Positions 39,011 through 52,235 of a stretch of 64,000 nucleotides of DNA are shown piece by piece (positions within the stretch are counted from its first letter, which is position 1; each line of letters begins with the position of its first letter). Under the pieces are notes generated by a model. That model saw nothing but the letters and a program-made list of their open reading frames with translations. It searched no databases and was not told where the DNA came from. The DNA is from Entophlyctis helioformis (lineage: Eukaryota > Chytridiomycota > Chytridiomycetes > Chytridiales > Chytriomycetaceae), in the NCBI GenBank assembly GCA_025526915.1, contig JAHLKH010000028.1:62001-126000 (forward strand), read 5' to 3'. Both the position numbers and the translations under genes were made by a program.

Positions 39011-42000
39011 TTAGACGGACAGCAGAGCGTCAATGAATCGTGAGGATCGGTGCTTGGACCGGACAGCCGCGACCTCGTCGCGCAAAACATCGCGAGGCAG
39101 AACGGCCAGAACGCCGTACTTGAGAGTCTCGCACACGGCGTCCTGCACCTGCGAATTGGTGTCGTCCATGTGGATCAGGAGACCCTTGATCATTGCATGC
39201 CAATGCACGCTGTCCAGCCCGACCTCGACGACCGATCCGTCGGCAGCCTGCACCACCGACAGCTTCAGGTCGCTCGCAGCGGTCCGCAGATGCGCGACTC
39301 GGGCCAGCCAGGCCGACACAGCCGCAAAGAACGACCGCCACACCGTCGCGCAGAGGATGCGCAGGCTGTCCTGCGCATCGTCCATGCGCTTGAGCAGCTC
39401 CGGATACACTTTCTTCAGCTCGGGTGCTGGAATGCATCGTTCAGCGTGTCAGTTGAGACGACGGATCCGCAATGACAAGAGAAGACAGCAGCAGGGTGCA
39501 GCGCACCTTTCCAGTCAACATGGCTGCCAAGCAGCAGCGACATGATTTCCAGTGTCGCTTGGCGGGTCGCCACCTCGTCGTCATCCAGGTTGCTCATGAC
39601 AACAGGCAGCAGGTCCGTCTCGAGCAGAGCGTTGACAGTGTCCACGCGAAGGAGCCCGATCTGGGTCGTAGTTGGGCTGGTGTTTCGGAGAAGCGCCAAA
39701 GGAGGGCAGATGCATGCATGCGCAGAATCATGGCTTTGCGGCCGCCGCGCCAGATGAGGTTGGGCAAGACAATGCCCTTGATAAGCTGCATGGAATGGAC
39801 GGGCATCTGGTCCTGCGAGTTGAGTGGCGCGGCTGGATCAGCGAGCAGACGAATCAGAATCAGGAGAACGCTGGAACGCCATGCAGAATGAAATCTTGAT
39901 CAGTCGTAATGGCAAGTGACATGGACACTCGCCTCCAAAGCTCACCTCTCGCGGACCTCGTAGTCGCGTTCCATGGCAGCACACGAGGCAAGAATGGGCA
40001 GCACACTATCAAGACGCGCACCAACTAGTCCGCGTGCACGTACAAGGACAGTGTCCAGCACACGCCGCTCTGCCGAATGCTTGGTCCATGTGGTGTGTGT
40101 GTCTGCCAGAAGGCGAATGGCAGCATCGAAAAAGTGGCCATAGAGACCGTCGACATTGTCACTGTCGCCGATCTTGGTTGCAAACACTGGCCTGTGCTTG
40201 CGAAACGACCGACGCATCTCCAGGTAGCCAGGCGTCTTGTCGTCACCCGTGGCGCTTTCCAGCTGCGCCAGCGACATGAACAGCTTGAAAGCAACACCGC
40301 CGTCCCCGGCCGTCAAGTCGACACTCCCGCCGTCCATCTTGATAACAACATCGTGGATGCACCGCGACAGGTCCAGGAGCACAAGCGAGTTTTCGTTTTG
40401 CACGAGCTCGCGGTCGCCAAGAATGTCGACGGTGCGCTGAATGTGCGGTGCGAAAGCTGCAGGCGACGATCCGCCCAGAACGCCGTGCAATGTGCACAGG
40501 CAACCTTGACGGAAACTGGTGGCACCGCCGCCGCCCATCGACAGCTGTGGAAAGATGAGCGAGAGAGTGGTGTCTGGATTGACATAGGCGCCAAGCATCT
40601 CGGCCACCTTGAGAGCCTCGGCCATGACCTGCTGCTCGTCACCAGCCAGGATCTTGTACAGGGCAGGCAGGATGACGTTGACGTAGCCCGTGATCTGGTC
40701 TTCGGTAAACGTGATGAAGACTCCCATGATTTGGCAGGACTTGGTGCGCGTTTCAACGCTCCAGTCTGTGAGTCCCTCGACCAGCTTGCTTGTCACCTTT
40801 TGGATGTTGTCGCGAGCCAAGTGGCGGCATCCAACGCGAGGACGGTCTATAGCGTGCCAGGGCAGCCAGGGTCAGCACGACTTTGGCGTCGAGTAGTTGT
40901 CAGGGGAAAGGAATAGTGACGTACTGGGAAGGTGATTCCATCCGTCAGAATAGTCGATTTCGTCCTTGATGCGCGACTCCCACTCGACCTCGTACAGCGA
41001 GCCGATTTCGTCCATGTATTTGCTGCACATCTCCCGCAGCTTGGGCATCTCGTCCGTGAGTCCGGCAAACATGAGGGGCAAGATCTTGTATCCATACGTG
41101 TATCGATCGGTGAGCTCCACAAGCCACAGCCGCGCAACACGGTAGAGCATCTCGCGGACAGCGTGCGCCTTGTCAAACGCGACGGCACGCAGCACGTCCA
41201 GGCTGGCATCAAGACCAGCCGCATCGACAATGATGGCCGCACCAAGGGCATCCATGCCGATCGTGCGCACACTCGAGTGCCTGTGTTGCAGCGTCGGCAG
41301 GACGGCTTTGGCGACAGCATCGCCATGGAATGCGACGGGACGCGGGTTGGACTTGCACAGGAGGATGACGAGTTTGCAAGACTCTTTCTTGACTTCGGGG
41401 TACGTGTCTGCAAGAGTGCGGGCAAGGATCTTGACCGTATCTTCGACAAACGGCGCGTATCCAGCGTTGGCGGCCTGCACGATTGCCAGCAGTGTTTGAA
41501 CCATGAGGTACCGCAGCTCTTCCGCTGGCTCGACAATGTCTGGCTGTCCGAGCCGGGCAGCGAAAGTCGGCACGATGTAAGGCAAGAACGGAATGATGCT
41601 GTCGACACGCTTGGTGAACCTGCATCCATTGCAGTTCGTCAGACGGACGGAACAGAGCGAATGAGTATGCGGGAAACGGCCACCAGACGTACCCGGCAAT
41701 GATGGCGATGCTCAGCTCGCGGCACTTTTCGACAGGATCAGAGACGGCGCGCAGGATGGTGCGCAGGATGCTGGCAAACACCTTGGACTGCACGCGCGGG
41801 TCGAGGGACGCAGCCGGGCCGCGCGCGTTGAGCGTTTCGCGTTGAATGCGCTCGAGCGAGCGACGCTTGGACATGCGGTCGGAAGTGGTCTCGCCCAGCA
41901 CGTTGATGTCACGTTGGATGCTCTGGGTGGAGGCGGCCATTGTCAGCCGCATGCTCACACACGCACAGGGATAGGCATAGGCACAAGCCGAGCCATGCCG

Positions 42001-42257
42001 TGTCTGCCAAGCACGGCGTCTGCGGTGCCTGTGTTGGATGCCAAGTGGCCAGCAACAACAAACAGACGCTCGCACTGGCCAGGCTGCTCGCTCACCTGCA
42101 GGATTTCGTCGTGCTGTCGCTGCAGGTCGTCCGAGAGGTCGGCGCCCGTCTCAGTGGCTGCCGCCATGTCTGTCCCTGCAACGGCATAGGTGGCTGGCTC
42201 AGCAGCGCTCGTTGCCTTGACGTCCTCCATGCGCTGCTCCGCCTGCGACGTGTGCAT
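39011..42257 (-). CDS. DNAAF5: Dynein axonemal assembly factor 5 (DNAAF5/HEATR2)
   Basis: Exons 42257-42096, 41922-41693, 41619-40925, 40846-39946, 39870-39507 and 39426-39011. Start MHTSQAEQRMEDVKATSAAE; an alternative start at 41940 within the intron would skip the first exon. It is made of HEAT repeats throughout: IPFLPYIVPTFAARLGQPDI, VEDTVKILARTLADTYPEVK, ESCKLVILLCKSNPRPVAFH, VARLWLVELTDRYTYGYKIL, RPRVGCRHLARDNIQKV, ILPALYKILAGDEQQVMAEA. HEATR2 is a cytosolic factor needed to assemble axonemal dynein arms, so the organism builds a motile flagellum. A T-run near 39698 (seen as AAA on the plus strand) is one base short, breaking the frame between RMHASALL and LALLRNTSP; otherwise intact. 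Confidence 0.88.
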
Positions 42258-42344
42258 TTGACTGAAGATCTGCAAAGGCGGCGGAGGGGTCTCTGAGGGG
42301 TTTTATGGACAGGCAAGGCACATGATGGACAGGAGCAGCGGGGG

Positions 42345-44007
<1,663 letters not shown>

Positions 44008-44391
44008 TTGAACGGTGGATTGAGTGTTGCGGCGGAGTTGGCCACGCCGCCTGTTTGTTTGTTTGTTTGGATGTGTCAGACATGCTGGCGAGGCCGTGGA
44101 GATGCGTCAGGGGCAGGTGCCCGTCAGGGGCTGGGGCTGGGGCTGGGGCTGGGCAGCCGGCATGGTTGAAGGCAGCGGTGCACCGCATATACCACACGCA
44201 TGCCGCACACACGCCGCACACACGCCGTGGATTGCACGCAGGCCGTGGCCGCGGACTGCGAACCGCCTGCCTGCATTGCCACGCTGCCGTTCACTCCCGT
44301 TCAGCAAAGCGTGCCCACACCAGCCCGCCCGCCAACGAACCCACCAGCAACCAGCAAGCCCACCAGCAACCAGCCGCTGCCTGCTGCCGAC

Positions 44392-47300
44392 ATGGACGGC
44401 AATACGCCCCCCATCTTCCTCACGTACGACCCCCTCGTTACAGGCGGCGACTATGAAACAGACAAGCGCACAGCCGTCGTCGCCGTGCTGGTGTTTGCCA
44501 GCGTCGTGCTGGCGTATCTGACCAAGGAGCTCACCACGCCGCTGCTGTCGGCCTGGTGGGCAGCATGGACAGCCACGTCGTCCACCCCTGCCAGCGCCAT
44601 TGCTGCTGCCAAGGAGCGCCGCCGAAAGGTTTGGTCGTGCTGTGCTGGCGCTGTGCACCGCATGCGCAGCTGCGCCACCATCGCGACGATGCCACCACAT
44701 CACTGACCCATCGGCTCTCGGCACAGGAAGAGATGGAGATGCAGCACAACGCCGAGCGCTTCACCCGCAACTTTCACCAGATCATCACCAGCCTTGTGGC
44801 CCTCTCGCTCTCGCCCCGTGAGCTGCTGGCTCGCCCGTCCAAACTGCTGCCGTATCTGTTCCTCGTCGTCTGGCTCGTCTCTGTGATTGTCATCCAAGAC
44901 GCCATTGGCGGCCGAGCCAGTCCAGAAGAAGGCAATCGGCCGATCCTCAAGATCAAGCAGGCGCATGTCGGCCTCATCCTGTTCTTCATTGCCGTCAATG
45001 GATACCTGATCGACCGCATCTTGTCCTACTACAAAGGTGGATGGCCTGTCTGCCGTCTTGCAGCCACCATGATCCCCGCGCCATGTCCGCCGCTGGCTGA
45101 CACCGACACTGCCCAGATCGCACAGACAACAGGAAAAAGGTGCAGGCCGGTGGCCTGTCCAACTTTGTGCAGCAGGAGTCGGGGTCGTCGGCGACTCTGC
45201 AGAGCATGCGCCGGTCGCGCTCTGGATCGCTCGCAGACGCGGCCAACCCCAACGGCCCCATCATCGTGTCATGGGACAGGATCGGCACCAACGCTGCGCC
45301 GAATGCGTCGACCGTCTCGGCTGGCAACCGACGATCGAATCCGCCCGAGAGAGAGCGCAGCGTAGAAGCACTCAACGACTACAGCACGCCAGTGCCGGCT
45401 GTCCCTGTCGATGCCTCCAGCTCGGCGCAGCAGCCACAGCCTAGCGTTACAGATATTGTCGAGATTGTCGTCTCGGATGCATCAGACTCGTCATCGCTGT
45501 CCTCGGGCCGCAAGTCAGCTGTGGAGGCAGCCAACACCAACGGCTCGTTGCCAACCCAAGACGCGTTTCTGTCGGGAACGCGAGTCAAGGGCCCGCGCTC
45601 ATCCGCCTCCATCCAGCGATCGCCCCACCAGCAACACCAGCAACTGCCGCTGCCATTGCCACTGCCAGGCATGCCAAGCGGAACCAATAGCAGCAACACC
45701 AGTCTCGCAGGGAATGCAGAAATGGCAAGCATCGGCCGCCGATTGCAACCATCAGCAGCGAGTAGCTCTGGCACATTGCAGCAACACCAGGAGCAGAGCG
45801 GCATGCATGCCCCGCCACCCGACATGTCCGTGTCAGACTCGACCGAGAACTTTGATGGCTTCTTCAGCTACCGCCGTCGCATCAAGCACATCTCGCCACA
45901 GTTCACTCGCATCAGCCTGACCTTCCCGAACATGGTCGAGTGCCTCGTTCTCATCACCGAGTTCATCCAACTGTCGTCGTTTCCGCTGCGCGATCTGCTG
46001 CGCAACCTGGCCTTCCAGCAAAGCCTCATGGCAGCCGAGAACAGCAGCGGTGCGGCATTCGTGCAATCGCTCCGCCAGGTGGTGTCGGCACTGGCAACAG
46101 GCCTGCCGTCCATCAACACGCGCTTCCTGTCGACGGTGCAGTTTGCCATTGCCTGGTGGTCGCTCCTGTTTGCGTTTATTGTCGCGGCAGTGTTCACCAA
46201 CCTGTACTACCTGCTGCGGATTGAGTGGGTCGAGAGCACGCTGCCGCCGAGCGTGCTCAGACGGGTGCGGCAGATCCTGTCTGGCGCGTGGATCATGGTG
46301 CCGCTACCGCTCATCAACCTGTTCTATCTCGTGATCCTGACGGCGTTTATTGATCCGCTTGGGTGTCTGACGGACAACGACACGCCGCTGTGGCCTGCTG
46401 CCAGCTTGAACGACTATGCTCTCGCGATCCAGGGCCGCATGCGGCAGTGCTTGCCGATCCATGACGGCAATCCGCCGCTGCAGACATGGTTCTCGCTGAG
46501 CGGGTTCATGATGGGATACTTTCTGCTCACCATCTGTCGGTACGTGGAAGCTTATGCCTATCGCTGATGCCGCCATGCCACGAGCTGCGACTGGCGCATC
46601 TGACGCCATCCGTGTTTGGTGGGGGGGGCGACTCTTGTCTCCAATGCAGGACTGCCAACGAGCCTGTTCCGCGCGACGGCGCCATCCAGTACACGTCCCG
46701 ATCGGAGCTGCTGTTCAAGAACGCGGCCGTCGTCCTGCTGCTCCTGTACGTCCTTGTACCAAGCGAGGACACCACAACGGCACGCGGCATCGTGGCCATC
46801 TTTCTGCTCTCTGGCATGATCCTCTACTCGGTTGTCATTGGCTCTTCCTACGCGGCACCCATCAACATTGTGCGCACCATCTCGTTCATGTGTGTGCTGT
46901 GGATGACCATGGTGGTGGTGTACTACACGCACGACGCGCATCGCGAGAGCATGTACCTGACTGGGCCACGCGTGTTCACGCCTATTGCGGTCGGCTGGAT
47001 TGTGATTGGCGTCGTCTACGTGCTGGCGTACTATCTGGTGATCCACAAGTTGCAGCAGGGGTCGCAGCAGCCGCGTCGACCGTCAAGCAGCGAGAGCATG
47101 GGACCGCAGTCGTTGGCCGACGTGCCAAAGGACGGACTGGCGGCTGGATCAACCACGACAGTCAACTGGCCGCACCTGCGTGTTGCCTCGGTGCCATCAT
47201 CAGCGGCGTCATCGCTCCAACGTCCTCTAGCGCTGCCTGCAGCCGACGGATCATTGCAACCCAACCTGGAATCGACGCCTGTGGCTACGCTTGAGGAGCG

Positions 47301-47757
47301 AGCCAGACTTCGGACGCGGCCGCCGTCACCGTCACCGCCAGTCGCGGCTCGCGCATCGGACGCTCTGCAGCATGCCACGTTTGTTGCAGTCCAGATGCCT
47401 GCCCACGGACTGGTATCGTCGCCTCCACAGCGCCACGAGCGACTTTTGCTGGAATCGTCGGCAGTCTACTCGACAGGGACATCAGACAGGTCAAGCAGCA
47501 CCAACACGGATCTGGGCGGCAACACAATGCAGCGGTCTCTGGGAGCTGCTCGACCCATGGGCCCGCGACCACTGCCAGGCACGGCCGCCACCCATTCAGG
47601 TACGGTGGAAGTGGCTAAAGAGGCCAGCATGGCTTCTGCCCAATACTCGGCGCAGTCTCTGTTGCCAGTGGCGAGCGATCCTGCACTGCCGTCGTATGTA
47701 CCGCAACCGATGCACCAGTATCCCGATCCACAACGGCTTGATCAGACGCACCAGTAG
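44392..47757 (+). CDS. Large polytopic membrane protein of unknown function
   Basis: Exons 44392-44628, 44727-45036, about 45133-46539 and 46650-47757. N-terminus MDGNTPPIFLTYDPLVTGGD, then about twelve hydrophobic spans in two groups: VVAVLVFASVVLAYL, LFLVVWLVSVIVI, VGLILFFIAVNGYLI before a 250-residue Ser/Gln-rich loop, and WWSLLFAFIVAAVF, LINLFYLVILTAFI, LSGFMMGYFLLTICR, AAVVLLLLYVLV, ILYSVVIGSSYAAPINIV, ISFMCVLWMTMVVVYYTH, AVGWIVIGVVYVLAYYL after it, ending in a long cytosolic Ser/Pro-rich tail. A cysteine-rich patch LTDNDTPLWPAASLND sits in an extra-membrane loop. Similar architecture occurs in uncharacterised protist and chytrid membrane proteins, but I cannot name it. The junction of exons 2 and 3 is one base out of phase (A run 45134-45138). 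Confidence 0.7.
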
Positions 47758-48295
47758 AACACAAGAATACGCCGTCAATGCCCTCTGTGCACTGCCTTTT
47801 GGAGATTGGTTTGCTGCACTCGGCTGCAGACTGCCTGCTACTTTGGAATGTGAATGATGGGCCTGCAAATACATGTCGGCAATGTGTAGATATACGTGGT
47901 TGAGATGTGCATTGATGACTAGGCGGCATTGGACGCGCCATTCGGACGGCCTGTGGTGGGCTCACTCAGCTGGAGGCGTACGCAACCACAGACTCATTTG
48001 AAGCAGATGGATTGTGTGAACAGTAAAATGTTATTTGCCATATCTCACATCATGATCCTGCACTTGATCAGATCCATGCTGTCGCCTTCCACGGCATGCC
48101 AGTGCATGTCATGGGGATCACACATGTCAAACATATGGCTTGCGTTTCTTATTCACTATCCACTGATGTGGAATGGCGCAGGGTATAAAACCAGCCAGGG
48201 ACAGCCTCAATTGTCACAGTAACTTGCACAGTTGCATTAATGGCGATGTTGCCTGGAACAATGACAGCAACAAGAGCCATTTCGGCTGTCTCTTG
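47758..48295. other. AT-richer intergenic region
   Basis: Lower GC than the flanking genes, no open frame of note, no recognised element. Base composition changes here and stays different through the NTPase fragment. Confidence 0.4.
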
Positions 48296-48890
48296 TTAAG
48301 TGACAGATGTCCGCAGTGATTCCGGATGAAAGCACAGATCTGCATCATGAACCTCTTTCGAGTTCATCTGGTACCAGATGGCATCCCAGAAAAGCAGCTG
48401 CTTACTGGGATCGAGCTGCATGCTGATCCAACTAAGTGTTTTGACAAGGTGGTGCATGCGGGCAATGATCAGCTGGAGCAGCCAATGCGTGACAAAGCGA
48501 CTGTCTGTTGGCATGTGCTCGATAATGCGACTGCGGAATGGGTAGCCTTTCTCGCCAGTGTTGTGCAGGCAGATGAACATCGTGAAGCGATGCTTGGCCG
48601 CCTTGATCATCAAACGACTCTTGCCCATGCCGCTCGCCTGGATGATGCTGCCGATCGGTGCCATCATGTCGGGTGTGCATTCCCACTTCCAGCTGATAAA
48701 GTCAATGTACTCGACAAACGGGGCAAGGTAGCCGTTGTTGTCCATGTAGTCGGCTTGGAACGCATTGACGACCGATTCGGGAACGGTCGGCTCTGAAGGG
48801 GCCGTGGCCTCGCTGCTGGAAGCGATGGTGATGCCACCAGAGGAGCCCTGCTCAGGCTCTGCGACTTGTCTGGCAGCTGCCGGCTTTTAA
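48296..48890 (-). pseudogene. Fragment of a fungal P-loop NTPase family
   Basis: One open frame of about 195 codons with no ATG at its beginning. It contains YIDFISWKWECTPD, then the Walker A-like IIQASGMGKSRLMIKAAKH, FTMFICLHNTGEKGYPFRS, and stops 115 residues later. In many fungi large families of this type (P-loop with Ser-Gly-x-Gly-Lys-Ser, often linked to crinkler-like effectors or retroposed repeats) run to 600 residues or more, so this copy looks truncated at both ends. An upstream exon cannot be excluded. Lower GC content than neighbours suggests a later arrival. Confidence 0.5.
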
Positions 48891-48903
48891 GTCAACAGGA
48901 GCA

Positions 48904-49195
48904 GATCTGCGAGCGACCCGCAGATGCCATTGGCATTGGGCATACACTGGTGGGGTTTCCCGCCACTGGACACTGACAGTTCCCACACTTGACAGATCTG
49001 CGAGGGCCGTTGCTTGCTCGGCGTGGGTTCTGTCAGTTGGAAGGCGAAAGTGCCAAGCATTTTGGCCAGGTTGACACTGACAGTTCCCACCTGCGATATC
49101 TGCGAGTGACCGCAGATGCCGACGGCGTTGAGCCTGCACTCGCTGATCGTCTGCACTCGGCTGGGCCGTCTGCGGTTTGCCCGCCACTGGACACC
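48904..49195. repeat. Imperfect tandem repeats overlapping the 5' end of the sigma gene
   Basis: The word atctgcgag recurs at about 48905, 48995 and 49098; gacactgacagttcccac occurs at 48969 and 49073; and a cgccactggacac block occurs near 48961 and 49182. The last copy contains the ATG and first codons of the adaptor sigma gene, so the array seems to have arisen by duplication of that 5' end. Confidence 0.75.
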
Positions 49196-49876
49196 GGGCA
49201 CCGCCGCCGCTCTCTCGCAAGACGTGCTGGGCAGTCACTCGCCGTCTCGCTCGTTGCCGTCTGGCCCGCCGCCGGCTGCTGGCCGGAACAGGACCCGCGG
49301 TGGCCCAGTCGACACACCCAGCGGTGTTGCGCCGACGCTTCACAACTCGGCGTTTGAGCAGTCGCTCATCGCTGCCTGCCTGGCCCAGGCGTCCGACACT
49401 GTACGGCTCCCACCTCCCTCGCCCTCGCCCTCGCCCTTGTCCCCGTCCATCACACTGACACTGACAATCGCTGCACTGGCATGCCAGACCGACCAGGGAT
49501 CCGTGCCCACCGGCCGGTTCAAGGCCGTCCACAAACGCTACGGAAACCTCATCTTCATCTCCGTATGCGACCCCGCCGAAGTGCGTCTTCTGCCCTTGCA
49601 TCCCATCCCATCTCGCACCTCTCACCCATCCCACACGGCACACGGCACACCTCTCTCACACAGAACACGTTTGCGGTCCTCTCGTTCACCCACTGTCTCG
49701 TCGAGACGCTCTCGCGGTACTTTGACGGTTTCTCGGAATACCATCTCGTGTTCAATATGGAGAAAGTGCACCTCGTGCTGGACGAGATGGTGGCGGGCGG
49801 GTACGTGGTCGAGACCGTGCGCGAGAACGTGCTGCCCGTGTTTGCGCAGATGGAGCGCCAGGTGTCGCTGGCTTGA
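49116..49876 (+). CDS. Adaptor-complex sigma subunit (closest to AP-4 sigma by eye)
   Basis: Exons 49116-49580 and 49664-49876, in phase. N-terminus MPTALSLHSLIVCTRLGRLR gives the longin-type first strand and RFARHW; then AFEQSLIAACLAQ, VHKRYGNLIFISVCDPAENT, FTHCLVETLSRYFDGFSEYH, and VFNMEKVHLVLDEMVAGGYVVET. The KVHxxLDEMVxxGxxVET stretch is nearer AP-4 sigma than AP-1, AP-2 or AP-3. Sigma subunits stabilise the adaptor core on trans-Golgi or endosomal membranes. The product is longer than the usual 145-160 aa because of two Ser/Pro-rich stretches; the second (49405-49490) could instead be an unrecognised intron. AP-4 is lost from yeasts and most Dikarya. Confidence 0.7.
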
Positions 49877-50027
49877 CTCGCGGCACATGCTGCTTGCCGG
49901 ACAGAATGAATCGCATGGGTCTCGCACACAATCTGTCGATGGGCTGGAGCTGGAGCTGCAGCTGGAGCTGGAGATGAGATAGGAGGGCAGACCGTGTATT
50001 TTCCGGTGGTTTCTTTACAGATTGTGT

Positions 50028-52130
50028 TCAGTTGGGTGTGGTGTGAGGCTTGCGGTGTCGCTTGCGTTTGCGCGTCGTTGGCGGTGGATCAGTGATCTGC
50101 TGCATGTCGTCGTCCAAAGGTGCAGGTCGTTTGAGAGCCACAGAAGGTGCCTCGAGCTGCACAACGGTTTCGGGCGACTCGGATCTGGCATCATGTGTTG
50201 CGGCATCGTCTGGCACTGGCGGTTGTGGCTGCGGCTGCGGCTGCGGTTGTGGCTGTGGCTGTGCAGGATCTGCCGTCTTGCCATGCCGACGACGGCGACG
50301 CTTCTTAACGGGTTGCTGGCCATCTGCCTTGGCGTCACCGCTGGCCTCGTCTGCGTTTTCATGCTGGACGTGCCCGGCAGGTGTCTGGTCTGCTTCGTCC
50401 ATCTCGTCCCTATCATCGTCAAACTTGATGTGCACTCGAGCAGGAACAGCCGCAACAGCCGCAACAGCCGCAGAAGCAACGGCATGTCCAGCAACCGGCC
50501 GTGCGGGCTGTGCACCGTCGCTCTTATCCGCCTGTCCCTTGCGGATCTCTCGCCAATAGTCCCTTTCCTCGCGTCCTGTCAATGTGGCCAGTTAGCCTGC
50601 ATTCCCGTCATTGCCACATCCACCGGCGAGCCCATACCCGTGAGAAGCCGCAACCGTATCACACCGTCATCGCTCTCGTGATCCCCAGTCTCACGACGGC
50701 ACAGACTGCCGGTATCATCAGGGAACCGTTGTATCACGCGTTCGCGTGTAAAGAACGCGTGCGCGATCGCCGCACCATGGGCAGTCTTGAACCTCACGTG
50801 TCCCTAGACGCACGGTCAGGCAAGAGTCACTCGCCGGGCATCCCATCCATCCATCCATCCATCCATCCATCTATCCATCTCATACGCGGCACCTACGGCA
50901 GTCTCGCCACTCGTGTAGTCCACAAACGCGACAGACGACACCATCTCGCACAGGTTCTGCAGCCACACGTCTGGTCAGCACGGGAAGGCCAGTGGGATGT
51001 GAGGAGGGGCGGCAACAAGGCTCACCTTGATCGCTTTGCGGGATGTCTGCGGGCGGAGACCCAAGACTGCGCACACGACGCCGCGCGTAAACGACGCATG
51101 ATCGTGTTGGCCAGAGTGGCGCTGCTTGGCTTGCTCGACATCCGCCTGTCGCTTACCGAGCACGGCCACATACTCTGCTGTCCTTGCATTCCACAAACAC
51201 CTGGGCGTGATCGGAATGTGCGGGTAAGTGAGTGAGTGAGTGGGGGACCAGCAAGCGCGTTGGCAACAGACTGCGTACTTTGGCATGACTCGAATCGCCA
51301 TTGGCAAGGACTGGTCGCGGGCAATGAATGCTGGCACATCCGTGCGTGAAGTCAGACGGTGCCAAGCGGCTGCTCCAGCGGCAGCCGCCCTCTCTGCATC
51401 GAGTCTATCGCCAAACACGACAAACGCGAATGTGCTACAACTACTACTGCTGCTACTGCTGCTGCTGCTGCTGCTGCTGCCAAGAGCCACCGTGCCATCC
51501 GAGTCTCCACCGACAACAACAACAGCAGGCAGCGACGATCTGGTGCGAGGAAACACAATGTGTGTGACAGCGAGCCCGGCAAAGTGCGATCGGATGGCAT
51601 GGACTGCCTTGGACGGCTGTGACGAATGCGCGGCGTGCGGCTGGACAGGCAGCCGCTCGACCAGGACGGATCTGGCATCCTGTGCGTCGATGAGGCTGGC
51701 GAGGAGCGGCTGGAACGGCGGAGCGAGCCGGAGCGAGCCGCCATCCTCGGACACGTGCAGGACATCCGGCCAGTGGGAGCGGGCAGCCTTGGCGACGACG
51801 GCCTCGTCGATGGTCTCGGGGATGTACGGCAGCAGATCTGTGATGTCGATCCCTGTGCAGTGCGCAGGCAGGCAGACAGGCCGGGTCAGTCTGCCAGTCA
51901 GTCTGCCAGAGCGTGCAGGTCGAGTGGCATCGTCGGAGCATGGACGCACAGGCGTCTGGCTGGCTGCGCAGGGCGAGCAGCAGGCTGCCGTCAAAGGCCA
52001 GCAGGCACGGGCAGCCCGGTTGCTGCGAGTGCGTGACTGGCGGATCAGCCAGCGCCCGCAGGGACACGATGCCCCACAGGTCCGCCAGCCTGGCCGCCAC
52101 AGCCGCCTCGAGAGCGTCGTGGTTGTGCAT
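50028..52130 (-). CDS. LARP7: LARP7-family RNA-binding protein (La-related, xRRM; Pof8/p65-like)
   Basis: Six exons in phase: 52130-51950, 51852-51279, 51200-51026, 50956-50897, 50803-50638, 50575-50028; 567 aa. Order: a diverged La motif (MHNHDALEAAVAARLADLWG; IDITDLLPYIPETIDEAVV; VLHVSEDGGSLRLAPPFQPL), RRM1 (ARSVLVERLPVQPH; AFVVFGDRLDAERAAAAG) with a 13-Ser run encoded by AGC repeats, a linker with EYVAVLGKRQADVEQAKQRH, and the C-terminal xRRM (VVCAVLGLRPQTSRKAIK; SSVAFVDYTSGETAGHVRF; VIRLRLLTGREERDYWREIR). A basic KKRRRRRHGK and (QP)n tail follow. LARP7 proteins protect and fold 7SK or telomerase RNA. The typical La-motif aromatic pocket is not evident. Intron 4 holds a (CATC)n run. Confidence 0.88.
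50844..50880. repeat. (CATC)n microsatellite inside a LARP7 intron
   Basis: About nine copies of catc with one interruption, wholly within the intron 50804-50896. Confidence 0.95.
51446..51482. repeat. CTG/AGC trinucleotide run coding for polyserine in LARP7
   Basis: About a dozen trinucleotide units; on the minus strand they read AGC and code for the serine run in the RRM1 beta2-beta3 loop. Confidence 0.9.
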
Positions 52131-52235
52131 GCCGCTGGCTTTCTGATCTTGCAACGAAGACGGAATCAGCGCAGCGAGCAGGCCGACCAGCAGACAAGCA
52201 GACCAACAGACAAGCAGACAGACAGGCAGGCAGAC
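52131..52235. promoter_or_regulatory. 105-base divergent promoter between LARP7 and RWDD1 genes
   Basis: The two start codons face away from each other 105 bases apart; the right half is a CAGACAGGCAGG repeat. A compact bidirectional promoter is inferred. Confidence 0.4.

Noticed and set aside
45133..45140. Programmed frameshift in the polytopic membrane protein
   Set aside because: The phase mismatch falls at a splice junction beside an A run; an assembly deletion is simpler.
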